Origin: Virgibacillus natechei | GTDB taxonomy: Bacteria; Bacillota; Bacilli; Bacillales; Amphibacillaceae | Length of the DNA stretch: 64,000 nucleotides | NCBI RefSeq assembly: GCF_026013645.1 | Contig: NZ_CP110224.1 | Span: 2,356,001-2,420,000, forward strand | Reading direction: 5' to 3' | Part shown: piece after piece, positions 24,288 to 34,078 of the stretch | Layout of the letters: the number at the start of each line of letters is the position of its first letter | Numbering within the stretch: the stretch's first letter is position 1 | The notes under the pieces: generated by a model | What the model was told of the DNA's origin: nothing | The model's input: only the letters and a program-made list of their open reading frames with translations | Database searches by the model: none | Position numbers and translations under genes: made by a program

Positions 24288-25083
24288 ATCAGATCATCAC
24301 CTGTTTGAGAAATATAAAAATCAATTAAAAAGTGAAAAGAAGATTGTATTCGCTTGGCAAATTAGTATTTTGGTGGCATTTTTTGGACTATGGGAAATGG
24401 CGAGTAGACTCTATTGGATTGACCCGTTAATATTCAGTTCCCCTACAAGGGTATTAGATTTACTCGTCAATCGATTTGCTAATGGCTCCATGATTACACA
24501 TATCCAAGTAACGCTTTTTGAAACCGTTCTAGGATTCATTATTGGAACCGTTGTCGGTATCGTAATTGCTACATTACTATGGTCATCAAGACGATTTGCC
24601 AGAATTATGGATCCCTTCCTTGTTATTATGAACGCTATGCCTAAAGTGGCGCTTGGACCGATAATCATTGTGGCACTTGGACCTGGCTATCTATCCATCA
24701 TCATGATGGGTGCGATCATCTCCGTTATCATCACGACACTCGTCGTTTATTCAGGCTTTAATGAAGTTGATCCAAACTACGAAAAAGTATTGATTAGCTT
24801 TGGTGCTACAAGATGGCAACTCTTTAAAGAAGCTATTTTCCCTGCGACGCTCCCAGTCATGATTTCAACTTTAAAAGTCAATGTTGGACTGTCGTGGGTT
24901 GGTGTCATCATCGGTGAATTCCTCGTTTCAACACAAGGATTAGGGTATTTAATTATTTACGGATTCCAAGTGTTTGATTTTACACTTGTTATGTCGAGTT
25001 TAGTTGTCATTGCAATATTTGCAGCAATTATGTATAAGCTTATTGAGAAATTAGAGAAGTGGCTGATCAAACATTCAACCTAA
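24277..25083 (+). CDS. ytlD: ABC transporter permease (YtlD)
   Basis: A 268-residue membrane protein with about six hydrophobic segments and the BPD_transp_1 fold. The EAA-type loop, which contacts the ATPase, is [21 protein letters not shown] near 168-188. AAAGGTGG lies upstream of the ATG inside the end of ytlC. It completes the ytlACD importer. No regulator lies nearby. Confidence 0.87.
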   Translation: MVTKSDHHLFEKYKNQLKSEKKIVFAWQISILVAFFGLWEMASRLYWIDPLIFSSPTRVLDLLVNRFANGSMITHIQVTLFETVLGFIIGTVVGIVIATLLWSSRRFARIMDPFLVIMNAMPKVALGPIIIVALGPGYLSIIMMGAIISVIITTLVVYSGFNEVDPNYEKVLISFGATRWQLFKEAIFPATLPVMISTLKVNVGLSWVGVIIGEFLVSTQGLGYLIIYGFQVFDFTLVMSSLVVIAIFAAIMYKLIEKLEKWLIKHST

Positions 25084-25782
25084 TAATTGTTCATCATCAC
25101 TATTGCATTCTCATAGAGGTTTTTCTAACAACTTTAGATTGTGTATCTTATAAGAAGGCTGTTTTCTAAAAGATTGGGACTGCGATTACTCGTCCCACTG
25201 TAAAGAATTGTTGTTTTTGGCACAAAAGCTATAAAAGACGACGTAAATTGAAATTAAGGGTGGTGCTTTTTATACCCGCTACGGAAATACAATCCGCTTT
25301 CCGCGGGCGGCTGGTGAGCCTCCTCGTGCTAACGCACTCCGGGGTCTCACCTAGGCCATTCCTCCCGCCGGAGTCTCCATGTATTTCCTCCGCTGGAATT
25401 CCCGTTACTACCGCTCAATAGCATTTGTAATCAATATTCAAAACATCGAACCGCCTCACCAGTTCGGGTGAGCGAAGGGCGGTGACTCCTGCGGGAACAA
25501 ATGTTTTCGATGGGGCAAGTAATCGCAGTCCCAGCACGAGTCTGAAGACCCCGGAGGAATATCCTAAGGAAGGCCGACTAAACCGTCCTTTGCGGACAAC
25601 GTCGGCATACCCCTCGCCGGGGCAAGGAGGCTCAGGCCGTACCCGCGGAAAGCATCCTCCCGGAGCGATCCCGAACGGCGTTTATAGCAAAATACTTAAG
25701 CAAACAGTAGTTTCGTCGTCTTTTATATCAACTCCGAAGATTTAAAAGCAACAATGCTTGTGAATTGAGCCTATAGGAAAAA
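25084..25782. other. Non-coding gap with repeat elements
   Basis: No gene is supported between ytlD and ytkD. A GGGACTGCGATTACTCGTCCC hairpin-like motif at 25176-25196 has an inverted partner at 25505-25530 inside the TIR-bounded element described separately. The frame at 25482-25745 lies entirely in that repeat, has biased composition and no ribosome site, and is rejected as a gene. Confidence 0.7.
25230..25727. mobile_element. Non-coding element bounded by perfect 14-bp terminal inverted repeats
   Basis: TATAAAAGACGACG at 25230-25243 is exactly complementary to CGTCGTCTTTTATA at 25714-25727. The 498 bp between carry large GC-rich palindromic blocks (CTTTCCGCGGGCGG near 25288, CCCGCGGAAAG near 25642, GTGACTCCTGCGGGAAC near 25480) and no ORF that can be supported. 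Internally it resembles a widespread Bacillaceae intergenic repeat. No transposase is present, so any movement would need one in trans. An 83-bp relative is at 58240-58322. Confidence 0.7.
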
Positions 25783-26265
25783 CTAGGCTCTTGCGAGTAG
25801 CCTCGTTTTCCTTATCTGTTTCATGCAATAGTCTAGGACCCCATCTTTCATAATGAAGCTATATAAATGATTGTATCTTACATTGGATGGGATTTTTTTC
25901 AATAAGATCGGGCCTTCCGTTTCATAATAAGTGTCTTGTTGAATAAGTTGATTAATTTTAGCAAAGTAAACATTTTTGATCACTGTTTCATTTCGACCCG
26001 TAACGTTATATTGGCCAATATAATAGATTTTTTCTACATTACCGCCTGTTTCTTCCTTTACTTCACGGATGGCGGCTTCTTTTGCATTCTCGCCTTCTTC
26101 TACATTGCCTCCAGGAAATTCATACCCTCTGCCTTTGTGTTTTGTTAGGAGCCATTTATCCTTGTGTCTGCATACAACCCATACATGTTTTGGTTCCAAT
26201 GAAAAAGGATGATCATCAAATGAAAGTTTTACTTCGTTATTATAGTAATCCTTGAATGTATACAT
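25783..26265 (-). CDS. ytkD: NUDIX hydrolase (YtkD)
   Basis: 160 residues. The Nudix box GGNVEEGENAKEAA followed by IREVKEETGG near 52-75 matches Gx5Ex7REUxEExGU in full. B. subtilis YtkD hydrolyses nucleoside triphosphates, including 8-oxo-dGTP, and limits mutation, also in spores. The HVWVVCRHKDKWLLTKHKGR lead-in matches that subgroup. The site before the ATG is AAAGG at about 11 bases. It is a single gene; a short hairpin (GAGCCTA/TAGGCTC) overlaps its end. Confidence 0.85.
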   Translation of the reverse strand: MYTFKDYYNNEVKLSFDDHPFSLEPKHVWVVCRHKDKWLLTKHKGRGYEFPGGNVEEGENAKEAAIREVKEETGGNVEKIYYIGQYNVTGRNETVIKNVYFAKINQLIQQDTYYETEGPILLKKIPSNVRYNHLYSFIMKDGVLDYCMKQIRKTRLLARA

Positions 26266-26282
26266 GATGTCAACTACCTTTA

Positions 26283-26807
26283 TTAATTAATACTTATATT
26301 TGTAATCTTCCATTCTTTATCAAAAGTAAACGCAATCTCGATCGTATAGTCATCATAGAAAACCGTTTGATTCTCCTGTATAACTTTTACTTGTGTTTCA
26401 TCTAATTGTAACACATCATATGCATTTCCTTCCACGAACCATGGTGGTGTTTCCGTTGGAAGAATATACAATCCGTCTGATTCCTCAGTATAATAATAGT
26501 CAACATACGGTTCTACTGTTTCCCTTGTTGCAATCTGTTCAAAATCATTTAGCAATTCATCTATTGTATCATAATTCATAACTTTATAATGGTCATCTGC
26601 ATCCTGTACCAGCATATTCATAAACTGATCTGTTAAAGAAACAATCTGTTCATGTGTGATTTCTTCTACATCTTCATCATGCTGCTCCGTTTCAGCATTC
26701 TCGTTTGCTAATGTTGTCTGCATTACATTTGTATTAAAAAGTACGATTAATAGTAAAATAATTCCAGAACTGAAAACCAACGTCAATTTTTTCGCATCCA
26801 TATTCAT
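26283..26807 (-). CDS. Exported acidic protein of unknown function
   Basis: 174 residues. A hydrophobic N-terminal segment (about 8-27) gives a signal peptide or anchor, with TLANEN as a possible cleavage region. The rest is strongly acidic and Tyr-rich, with the compact C-terminal pattern YDDYTIEIAFTFDKEWKITN typical of small secreted Bacillaceae domains. AAGGAGG lies six bases before the ATG. It is 17 bp upstream of ytkD on the same strand and may be co-transcribed. Family not recognised. Confidence 0.7.
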   Translation of the reverse strand: MNMDAKKLTLVFSSGIILLLIVLFNTNVMQTTLANENAETEQHDEDVEEITHEQIVSLTDQFMNMLVQDADDHYKVMNYDTIDELLNDFEQIATRETVEPYVDYYYTEESDGLYILPTETPPWFVEGNAYDVLQLDETQVKVIQENQTVFYDDYTIEIAFTFDKEWKITNISIN

Positions 26808-26928
26808 GTTAACCTCCTTGATATGTATAAGTTTTTCTATTCTATTACTATTATTCCTTATACACTAGAAGGATAAACCAGAAATATAGGAATAGAACAC
26901 ATTTTAAGTATCCTATTCCTTATACTAT

Positions 26929-27249
26929 TTACATATGATTATCAGTTAAAACACCCATCTCTACAATATGAGATTTTGTTTGTTCATCGCCACAGTCGTA
27001 TAGCATTTGAAATGCTTCTGTAATATTACGATCATAATCGTCATTAGATTTGTCATTATGGTATGGCATAATCGGTATATGGGCACGGATAAACGTTCCA
27101 AAGCTTGCATCGTGCAAATGATTTAATTTTGAACGTAATTGTGCCACCTCGTCTTTCGTTGCATGAATAATAAAATCATCATTATCATCATAGCTGATCT
27201 GAGAAATTTCCCCAGTCCCAACATTTACATAATACTTTTTCTTTTCCAT
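26929..27249 (-). CDS. Small conserved cytoplasmic protein, unknown function
   Basis: 106 residues, soluble and acidic. The N-terminus MEKKKYYVNVGTGEIS and the later FGTFIRAHIPIMPYHNDKSN look conserved among Bacillaceae small proteins. I recall similar sequences labelled hydrolase without experimental support, so no function is given. AGGAGG precedes adjacent GTG (27252) and ATG (27249); the ATG gives nine-base spacing. It stands between the men genes and the exported protein gene, all on the minus strand. Confidence 0.68.
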   Translation of the reverse strand: MEKKKYYVNVGTGEISQISYDDNDDFIIHATKDEVAQLRSKLNHLHDASFGTFIRAHIPIMPYHNDKSNDDYDRNITEAFQMLYDCGDEQTKSHIVEMGVLTDNHM

Positions 27250-27361
27250 CACAGTACACCTCCTATACTTAATTTACCTAAAATCAGTAGAAGCATGTAT
27301 GTAATTTTATGTATGATTTTTGATGGGCGAATAACTTTGAATTTGCAAGTAAAACACTTCG

Positions 27362-28819
27362 TTAGCTCAGTAATTCCAATAAACTCGCTCTTACTAATTT
27401 ATTGGAAGCATTTCTAGGTAACTTATCAATAAAATAAATTTGCTTTGGTAATTTATACTTAGCCAAATAATTGGCTGCATATGCTATACATGCTTCTTCT
27501 GTTAACGTACTGTTCCCCACGATAAATGCAACCGGAACCTTCCCCCATGTATCATCGTTTTTTCCAACAACCCCAACTTCTTTAACCTCATCCATCCCTG
27601 AAAGAACACTTTCGATTTCTGACGGATAAATATTTTCTCCACCAGAGATGATTAAGTCTTTTCTGCGATCTACGACATACAAGAAACCAGATTGATCTAC
27701 ATAGCCTAAGTCGCCTGTAGCCAGCCAGCCATTTGCAACTGCTTTTTTAGTGGCATCTGAATTATTAAAATAACCTTTCGTCACCATTGGGCCTTTGACT
27801 AAGATTTCTCCAACCTGATCATTATTTTGGCTATTAATTTTTAATTGCGCAGGAAATAAAGGTTTTCCAGCTGAACCTATTTTATTTAAAGCATCCTCAG
27901 GACTGAGTGTTACAATTTGTGACGCCGTTTCGGTCATGCCGTAAGACTGAAAAACAGGTATGTTTCTTTTTTTCGCTTTTTCCAGCAATGGTTCTGGTGC
28001 TGGGCCTCCACCTAACAGCATGCAGCGAAAGGAAGGTGGATACCTATTTCCACCCTCCTCTAGCAGGTTGATGAGTCTTTGCAACATGACGGTTACAATC
28101 GAAACGATGGTTACTTCACGATACATAATTGCCTCATGAACATTCTTTTCATCGAATTTTTCAAGTAAGTAAACAGGCATTCCATATATGGCACTCCTAA
28201 TAAAAATAGACAAGCCACTAACATGGAAAATCGGTAAAGCTGCCAACCATTTGTCCTCTGCACGCAACCCTAGATTTAATGCGGATCCAGTGGCACTCCA
28301 CCAATGATTTCCAAATGTATGGACAACTCCTTTTGGAAAACCAGTTGTCCCAGAAGTGTATATAATAGTAAATGCATCATCCAAATTAATTTCTTGAAGT
28401 AACGTCACTTCGCTCTCCTGCTGCTTGTCTATATCTGTAAAAGTCTTTACATCGACAGGGAAGTTCATTTGCCTGATGGACGGACCAAGGCTGTCACAAG
28501 CTAAGACAGTCCTAACCTTTCCATCACTAATTTGATAATGCAATTCTTCTTTTGTCAATTTTGTATTTAACATCACAGATACAGCGCCAAGATAACTAAG
28601 TGCATGGATAGCAATAACCATGGAGACATTATTCGTTGAAAAAATACCAACATGCGCCCCATTCGTTACTCCACTACTGGCTAGCTTTTTAGCAAATTGC
28701 TCACTTTTTTCGTTTAGTTCCAAAAAAGTAATTTTATCGCCTTCTTTTGTTTCAATTGCAATTTGTTTCGGTGCCAAGAATGCTTGCTTGGTTAACCAAT
28801 GTGGTATGATTTCAGACAT
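27362..28819 (-). CDS. menE: 2-succinylbenzoate-CoA ligase
   Basis: A 485-residue ANL-superfamily ligase that activates o-succinylbenzoate with ATP and CoA for menaquinone synthesis. The AMP-binding P-loop is IIYTSGTTGFPKGV near 150-163, with YGMTETASQ near 300, the hinge and core TGDLGYVDQSGFLYVVDRRKD near 375-395, and the C-terminal lysine region PRNASNKLVR near 475. AGGAGG precedes the ATG. It is the last men gene of the minus-strand run but is separated from menB by 413 bp holding a hairpin and an inserted repeat. menC is not next to it. Confidence 0.94.
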   Translation of the reverse strand: MSEIIPHWLTKQAFLAPKQIAIETKEGDKITFLELNEKSEQFAKKLASSGVTNGAHVGIFSTNNVSMVIAIHALSYLGAVSVMLNTKLTKEELHYQISDGKVRTVLACDSLGPSIRQMNFPVDVKTFTDIDKQQESEVTLLQEINLDDAFTIIYTSGTTGFPKGVVHTFGNHWWSATGSALNLGLRAEDKWLAALPIFHVSGLSIFIRSAIYGMPVYLLEKFDEKNVHEAIMYREVTIVSIVTVMLQRLINLLEEGGNRYPPSFRCMLLGGGPAPEPLLEKAKKRNIPVFQSYGMTETASQIVTLSPEDALNKIGSAGKPLFPAQLKINSQNNDQVGEILVKGPMVTKGYFNNSDATKKAVANGWLATGDLGYVDQSGFLYVVDRRKDLIISGGENIYPSEIESVLSGMDEVKEVGVVGKNDDTWGKVPVAFIVGNSTLTEEACIAYAANYLAKYKLPKQIYFIDKLPRNASNKLVRASLLELLS

Positions 28820-28853
28820 AATTTAAATCCTCCTCTAAGCTGTTGTACTGTAT

Positions 28854-28898
28854 AAAGGAAAAACCTTTGCTAGTTGAGAAAGCAAAGGTTTTTCCTTT
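28854..28898. terminator. 18-bp perfect inverted repeat, probable bidirectional terminator
   Basis: AAAGGAAAAACCTTTGCT (28854-28871) is exactly complementary to 28881-28898 around a nine-base loop. It lies between the menB 3' side and menE, so menE may need its own promoter or read-through. Confidence 0.65.
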
Positions 28899-28902
28899 AA
28901 GA

Positions 28903-29219
28903 AGTTGTTCAAAAAGTCCGGTAAATATGACACGTCTAGGGGAGCTTCTGCTAAAATCGCCCACGTCCTGTGGGCAACGCAGAAGTCACCACATCCTGTG
29001 GAAGCTCGTTGGCTTGTTTATCCGCTCCTTGGAAAAGAAAAACACTTTTCCTGCGTGCTAGAGCGTTTGCTCATGTATCTAAAAACATACATTCCGCTGC
29101 TCCAAACTGCGCCGCCTCGAACTTTCAACGCACAGGACGTGCTAGTGTCGGTGTTGCCACAGGACGTGGCGAACTTAACCGATGCGGTCCTATTTATCCT
29201 CCATTTTGAACACGCACTT
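28903..29219. repeat. Expanded copy of a GTTCAAAA-ended palindromic repeat
   Basis: It begins AGTTGTTCAAAAAG and ends ATTTTGAACACGCACTT. Read on the minus strand it shares blocks with the repeat at 49529-49688, namely AGGCGGCGCAGTTT, AGCAGCGGAATGTATG and AAACAAGCCAACGA. Extra internal blocks based on CACGTCCTGTG occur four times. Short frames inside it are not genes. It splits menB from menE. Confidence 0.72.
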
Positions 29220-29232
29220 TAATAACCATCCA

Positions 29233-30051
29233 TCACGGAAAGCGTGGGAACTGTTTGAAATTAGGCTTTCTTTTTTCTTTGAAAGCGTCTCTTCCTTCTT
29301 TCGCCTCATCCGTTGTATAATAAAGAAGTGTTGCATCGCCGCCCATTTGCTGCAACCCTGCCAAACCATCTGTATCTGCATTAAAAGATGCTTTTAGGAA
29401 TCGCAAAGCGGTAGGTGATTTATCAAGAATCTCTTCACACCATTGCACGGTTTCTTCTTCTAGTTTATCTACGGGTACAACTGTATTTACCAGTCCCATT
29501 TCATACGCTTCATCGGCACTATACTGACGACATAGATACCATATTTCACGCGCACGCTTATGACCAACCATACGCGCTAAGTAACCAGCACCATACCCCG
29601 CATCAAAGCTTCCAACTTTCGGTCCGGTTTGACCAAATACAGCATTCTCTGCTGCTATCGTTAAATCACAAACAACATGAAGTACATGTCCTCCACCTAT
29701 TGCATAGCCTGAAACCATTGCAATTACTGGCTTTGGAATCGTACGAATTAACCGCTGTAAATCTAGAACATTTAAACGAGGTACCTCGTCACCTCCAACG
29801 TAACCACCATGACCGCGAACAGATTGGTCACCCCCAGAACAAAATGCCTTATCACCAGCACCAGCTAAAATAATTACACCGATGGATGAATCATCTCGCG
29901 CATCTGTGAATGCATTAATCATTTCGTTTACAGTTAGCGGTGTAAAAGCATTGCGTTTTTCAGGTCTGTTTATTGTCACCTTCGCAATACCATCGTATTT
30001 TTCGTATATAATTTCTTCATATTGCCTTACTTGCTCCCATTGTACAGTCAT
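29233..30051 (-). CDS. menB: 1,4-dihydroxy-2-naphthoyl-CoA synthase
   Basis: A 272-residue crotonase-fold enzyme that closes the second ring of the naphthoquinone. Visible: the oxyanion-hole regions [15 protein letters not shown] near 68-82 and [16 protein letters not shown] near 115-130, and the MenB-specific [14 protein letters not shown] near 142-155. Length matches the family. AAGGAGG lies upstream of the ATG. It follows menH with a gap of about 43 bp. Confidence 0.96.
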   Translation of the reverse strand: MTVQWEQVRQYEEIIYEKYDGIAKVTINRPEKRNAFTPLTVNEMINAFTDARDDSSIGVIILAGAGDKAFCSGGDQSVRGHGGYVGGDEVPRLNVLDLQRLIRTIPKPVIAMVSGYAIGGGHVLHVVCDLTIAAENAVFGQTGPKVGSFDAGYGAGYLARMVGHKRAREIWYLCRQYSADEAYEMGLVNTVVPVDKLEEETVQWCEEILDKSPTALRFLKASFNADTDGLAGLQQMGGDATLLYYTTDEAKEGRDAFKEKRKPNFKQFPRFP

Positions 30052-30094
30052 TCAATTTCCTCCTTATAATATGTTTCTTATATGTAGCAAATTT

Positions 30095-30904
30095 TTACCT
30101 TTGCTGCTTAATAAACGCTATAACTAGTTTACCAAAAATTTCAGGTTGTTCCACATGAATTGCATGACCTGCCTGTTCAATAACCTTCAAATCACTTGCA
30201 TACATGCGGTCTTTCATACGTTTATTGATCGAAATAAATTTTTCATCATATTCGCCATTTAGTAATAAAATCGGTTTTGTGAAGTGCTTAAGCTGTTCCC
30301 ACCAAGAAGGCTGAAAACCCGTTCCCATATAACGAAGCGATTGCGCCAGCCCATCAGCAGATTGAGCTAAACGCTCCTTTCGAATATTCTCTTGTACAGA
30401 AATGGATAAATTTCGCTGGGATTGAAACATAGGGATAGACTCCCAAAAATCAATAAATTTCTGTACACCTTCTGTTTCTAGTTTGTGTGCAAGCATTTCA
30501 TCTTTCTCTATCCGTTGATCTCGATCTTCCTTGTACGCTAGACCTGGCGAAGCACTTTCAAGGATCAATGATTGAATAAACGCAGGATAAAGCATAGCAA
30601 AAGATAAAGCCACTCTCCCCCCCATTGAATAGCCAAGCAAAACAATTTCTTCAAGCTGCAGAAACTGAAACAATCCTTTTAATTCTTCGCAACATGCTTC
30701 TATTGTTCTGGGGGTTGGTGTTTGAGTTTGCCCGTGACCAGGTAAGTCAATTGTAATAATTCTCAACTCACTTTTCCAATTCGAAACAAAATCCGACCAT
30801 GTGGACGTACTCCCTGTAAAGCCGTGAAGCATAACGACAGGAGGTTTAGCCGAATTCCCATCTATTTCATACCAATAGGTGGCATCATTTATAGCATAAT
30901 ACAA
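30095..30904 (-). CDS. menH: SHCHC synthase, alpha/beta hydrolase (MenH)
   Basis: A 269-residue alpha/beta hydrolase that removes pyruvate from SEPHCHC to give SHCHC. The nucleophile elbow is GYSMGG with Ser93, the oxyanion region is HGFTGS at 27-32, and the final His is in QAGHAIHVEQPE near 250. The start codon is TTG (30904), placed by GGGGGA nine bases upstream. It lies four bases after the menD stop, so it is translated within the menFDHB operon. Confidence 0.9.
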   Translation of the reverse strand: MYYAINDATYWYEIDGNSAKPPVVMLHGFTGSTSTWSDFVSNWKSELRIITIDLPGHGQTQTPTPRTIEACCEELKGLFQFLQLEEIVLLGYSMGGRVALSFAMLYPAFIQSLILESASPGLAYKEDRDQRIEKDEMLAHKLETEGVQKFIDFWESIPMFQSQRNLSISVQENIRKERLAQSADGLAQSLRYMGTGFQPSWWEQLKHFTKPILLLNGEYDEKFISINKRMKDRMYASDLKVIEQAGHAIHVEQPEIFGKLVIAFIKQQR

Positions 30905-30908
30905 CGAA

Positions 30909-32648
30909 TCATTCCCCCTTCTTTAAGAGTTCTTGCTCAATTGCTTGCCACTTTTCACGATGCCATTCTACATTTTCAGTTCTTTCCGTTTTCACTTCGA
31001 CAACGGATAACCCTAGCTCCTGATAACTGGTTGTGAGTACATCTTTTAGTTCCGCTTCATGCGTAACGACGGTGTGACTTCCACCATACATCGTAATCGC
31101 TTGTCCAAAATCAATATCCACCGGCGTGCCAAACAATGCTTCAAAGTGTTTTGGATCCTTTGCTTGTGGTAAAAAGGAAAAGATCCCGCCCCCATTATTA
31201 TTAATTAATACGATTGTTAGATTAAGCTTATATTGCTTTGACGCCAGTAACCCATTCATGTCATGAAAGAAAGACAAATCTCCAAGCAATAAGGTTATGG
31301 GCTTTCCAGTAGTAGCGGCACCAAGTCCACTTGATATCATTCCATCGATTCCGTTAGCTCCACGATTGGCTAAAATGGAAATGTGCTTATCCGTTGTCAT
31401 GAAGAATGTATCCACGTCTCTCACTGCCATGCTGTTACCAACATATAAACTGCTGTTAGTAGGAATAACATCCATTAGACCTCTTACAGCCTCTCCCTCA
31501 GTTACTTGATTGCTTGATCCAGACAGTAAGTGTTTTTTTGCTGTCTGATTCATGTCCTGCCATGTTCTCAACCAGTGACTATCTACATCCATACCAGGTG
31601 ATGCTGCTATAAGATCTTCACAAAGTAAGATTGGATCGGCAAAAATAATTTCCGTTCTATTACCTGCAGGTTCTCGGTATCCTGCATGATTTTCCACAAT
31701 AAACTGCGTGGCATGTTGATGCTGTTTTACGTAAAAAAGATAGGGCTTGGATACAGGCATTGCTCCAAAACGTATAATGAAGTCTGGCTTCAGCTGTTCA
31801 CGAACTGCTTCACTACGCAAAATAGCATCATAACCTTCAATAATTTGAGTTTTATCATGATTGCCTGCTCTCACCTGGGATAAGGGATCCGCAAGTATAG
31901 GAAGTCCCCATTTCGCTGCAAGTCGTGTAATGGCTTCTGCAAAATGTTCATTTATCTGTGGTCCACAAACAATAATGCCTTTCTTTTTACGTTGGAGTCT
32001 GTCTACAAGTTGTTGTACTTGTTGATCTGGCAGTTTTTTCATTCCATCAAATGTTGAAGTGAAGGGTTTTTCATTCTCGCTCCCCCATATATTATCCAAA
32101 GAAAAGTCTATATGAAGCGGCTCTCGTAATGGAAAATTTAAATGGACAGGTCCTGCGTTTCCTTCTTCAGCCTTATAAATGGCAATTCCTGCCTTGCTTC
32201 TTACATATCCTAACATATTAGGTGTAGCCTCAGGCAATGCCATTTCATGAAACCATTTTACATAGTCCCCATATAATTTAATTTGTTCAATGGCTTGTGG
32301 CGCACCGACATCTCTTAATTCATGTGGGCGATCAGCTGTTAGAACCAGTAAGGGAACCCTACTATAATATGCTTCGACAATTGCAGGAAAATAATTAGCT
32401 GCTGCTGTACCAGAAGTACAAATAAGGGCAACTGGACGTTTGGTTTCTTTGGCAATACCTAGTGCAAAAAAGGCAGCAGATCGTTCATCAAGAATGATCC
32501 ACTCTTTAATACCTTTATGCTCAGACGCTGTTAATGCAAGAGGCGTTGATCTGGATCCTGGTGAAATAACAATATCCGTTAAGCCGTTTTTTGAAAGTTC
32601 ATCTATGAAATTTGCTGTATAACGTGTTAAAACTTCTATATGGTTCAT
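30909..32648 (-). CDS. menD: SEPHCHC synthase (MenD), thiamine-diphosphate enzyme
   Basis: About 579 residues. The enzyme joins 2-oxoglutarate, after decarboxylation, to isochorismate. The catalytic Glu region is SPGSRSTPLALTASEHKGIK near 31-50 and the ThDP/metal motif is LLGDLSFFHDMNGLL near 445-460, followed by NNNGGGIFSFLPQ. Two ATG codons, 32651 and 32648, follow AGGAG. The second has the better spacing; the first shares a base with the menF stop. Translation is probably coupled to menF. Confidence 0.95.
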   Translation of the reverse strand: MNHIEVLTRYTANFIDELSKNGLTDIVISPGSRSTPLALTASEHKGIKEWIILDERSAAFFALGIAKETKRPVALICTSGTAAANYFPAIVEAYYSRVPLLVLTADRPHELRDVGAPQAIEQIKLYGDYVKWFHEMALPEATPNMLGYVRSKAGIAIYKAEEGNAGPVHLNFPLREPLHIDFSLDNIWGSENEKPFTSTFDGMKKLPDQQVQQLVDRLQRKKKGIIVCGPQINEHFAEAITRLAAKWGLPILADPLSQVRAGNHDKTQIIEGYDAILRSEAVREQLKPDFIIRFGAMPVSKPYLFYVKQHQHATQFIVENHAGYREPAGNRTEIIFADPILLCEDLIAASPGMDVDSHWLRTWQDMNQTAKKHLLSGSSNQVTEGEAVRGLMDVIPTNSSLYVGNSMAVRDVDTFFMTTDKHISILANRGANGIDGMISSGLGAATTGKPITLLLGDLSFFHDMNGLLASKQYKLNLTIVLINNNGGGIFSFLPQAKDPKHFEALFGTPVDIDFGQAITMYGGSHTVVTHEAELKDVLTTSYQELGLSVVEVKTERTENVEWHREKWQAIEQELLKKGE

Positions 32649-32650
32649 CA

Positions 32651-34036
32651 TTAGTCTCCTAGGACGGAAAGCATTGGTTTAAATTTAATGGTCGTTTCCT
32701 CGTATTCTTCTTCCAGATTGGAATCTTTTACAATGCCACCACCTGCAAATAAGGAAGCTTCATTTCCTTGTATAAGCCCAGAGCGAATGGCTACAGCAAA
32801 TTCACTGTTTTGGTTACTATCCAACCAACCGACCGGTGCTCCGTACCAGCCACGATCCAATAATTCATGATCACGAATAAAAGCCATTGATTCCTTGTTT
32901 GGTGTTCCACCAAGTGCTGGGGTGGGGTGTAATTGCTTCACGATATCAAAGATACTGTACCCATCTTTTAGAATAGCCGTAACGGGTGTATACAAATGCT
33001 GTAAATTTTTTAGCGGATAGACAATTGGTTCGTTTGGAATTTCAATTTCTGTACTATACGTTTCCAGCGCTCCCTTAATCATTTTAACAACAAATTCATG
33101 TTCCTGACGATTTTTTTCGTCTTTCAGAAGATCCTGGCTGATTTTCAAATCTTCTTCTTTTGTTTTACCCCTTGGGGCTGTACCTGCTAAACATGTCGAT
33201 AATAGCTGTTCCCCGTTAAGTTTGACTAATCGTTCTGGGGTTGCTCCAACGAAGCAATCCTCTCCCTTTTCAAATGCAAAAATATAACTATTAGCATGTT
33301 TATCGATTAGTTTTTGGAGAATGGAGGCAATATTTGCTTCTTTATTAAATTTCAAACGCATCTCACGCGCCAATACAATTTTTTCAGCTTTGTTTGTACG
33401 AATCGCTTCTCGAGCTTGACGAACGGTTTCTCTCCATTTATCTGGTTTAACTTCTATTTTTTCATTAATCGTTAAATGATCGGATGGTTGTTCCATATTA
33501 CGAAATAATAATGATTCTTGATGTTCTATTTCCGTTGCCAATTGACGGGGATGGTCATCTTTTGTCACATACGTATTTATTGTAAAATAATAATTATTAT
33601 TATTTTTTGTTAAGATAAACGCTGGTATCGTGAACTGACTCGGGCTAAATTTTTCCCATAAATGTGTTTGCTCCTTTTTCGGATCAAACGCCATTCCACC
33701 AAGCGCTACTACTCCAGTACCTGCTACTTGGTATGGATTAAAAATCTTTGCATTAGCCAACAATTCATTCCATTTATTCTCTGTTATTTCAAAACGATTT
33801 TCTTTTGCATGAATTTCATACGCATTGCCAATGCCAACAACATCATATTGTTCTGCAGTGCTTGTCCAAAATATGCGATCTTTATTAAGTGCTTTAGCAC
33901 CTTCGAAAAAGTGAAGGGTATTCACTTCTTTAATTTTTTTTGTGATACTTACTAGCTGATACTTTTTATTAGAAGGCAAATTTGAAATGACCCTGTCTAA
34001 TAGTTCCTCTATTGGTGTTTCCTTGACTTCAATCAT
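32651..34036 (-). CDS. menF: Isochorismate synthase
   Basis: A 461-residue chorismate-utilising enzyme that converts chorismate to isochorismate, the entry step to menaquinone. The C-terminal catalytic domain carries ATPERLVKLNG near 262, STCLAGTAPRGKT near 275-288, HPTPALGGTPN near 365 and GWYGAPVGWLD near 395. CGGAGG precedes the ATG. It is first in the menFDHB run, with its own promoter at 34079-34107, and faces menA across a shared 250-bp region. Confidence 0.95.
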   Translation of the reverse strand: MIEVKETPIEELLDRVISNLPSNKKYQLVSITKKIKEVNTLHFFEGAKALNKDRIFWTSTAEQYDVVGIGNAYEIHAKENRFEITENKWNELLANAKIFNPYQVAGTGVVALGGMAFDPKKEQTHLWEKFSPSQFTIPAFILTKNNNNYYFTINTYVTKDDHPRQLATEIEHQESLLFRNMEQPSDHLTINEKIEVKPDKWRETVRQAREAIRTNKAEKIVLAREMRLKFNKEANIASILQKLIDKHANSYIFAFEKGEDCFVGATPERLVKLNGEQLLSTCLAGTAPRGKTKEEDLKISQDLLKDEKNRQEHEFVVKMIKGALETYSTEIEIPNEPIVYPLKNLQHLYTPVTAILKDGYSIFDIVKQLHPTPALGGTPNKESMAFIRDHELLDRGWYGAPVGWLDSNQNSEFAVAIRSGLIQGNEASLFAGGGIVKDSNLEEEYEETTIKFKPMLSVLGD

Positions 34037-34078
34037 CTTTTAACCTCCGTTACACTTCCGATGGTAAACTTTATTTCT

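Noticed and set aside
25482..25745. 87-codon ORF in the TIR element
   Set aside because: It has repetitive GC-rich sequence, no ribosome site and no recognisable protein; it is a chance frame in repeat DNA.
28843..29222. Several 70-105-codon ORFs between menB and menE
   Set aside because: All three frames stay open because of the repeat composition, and none has a start site or protein-like sequence.
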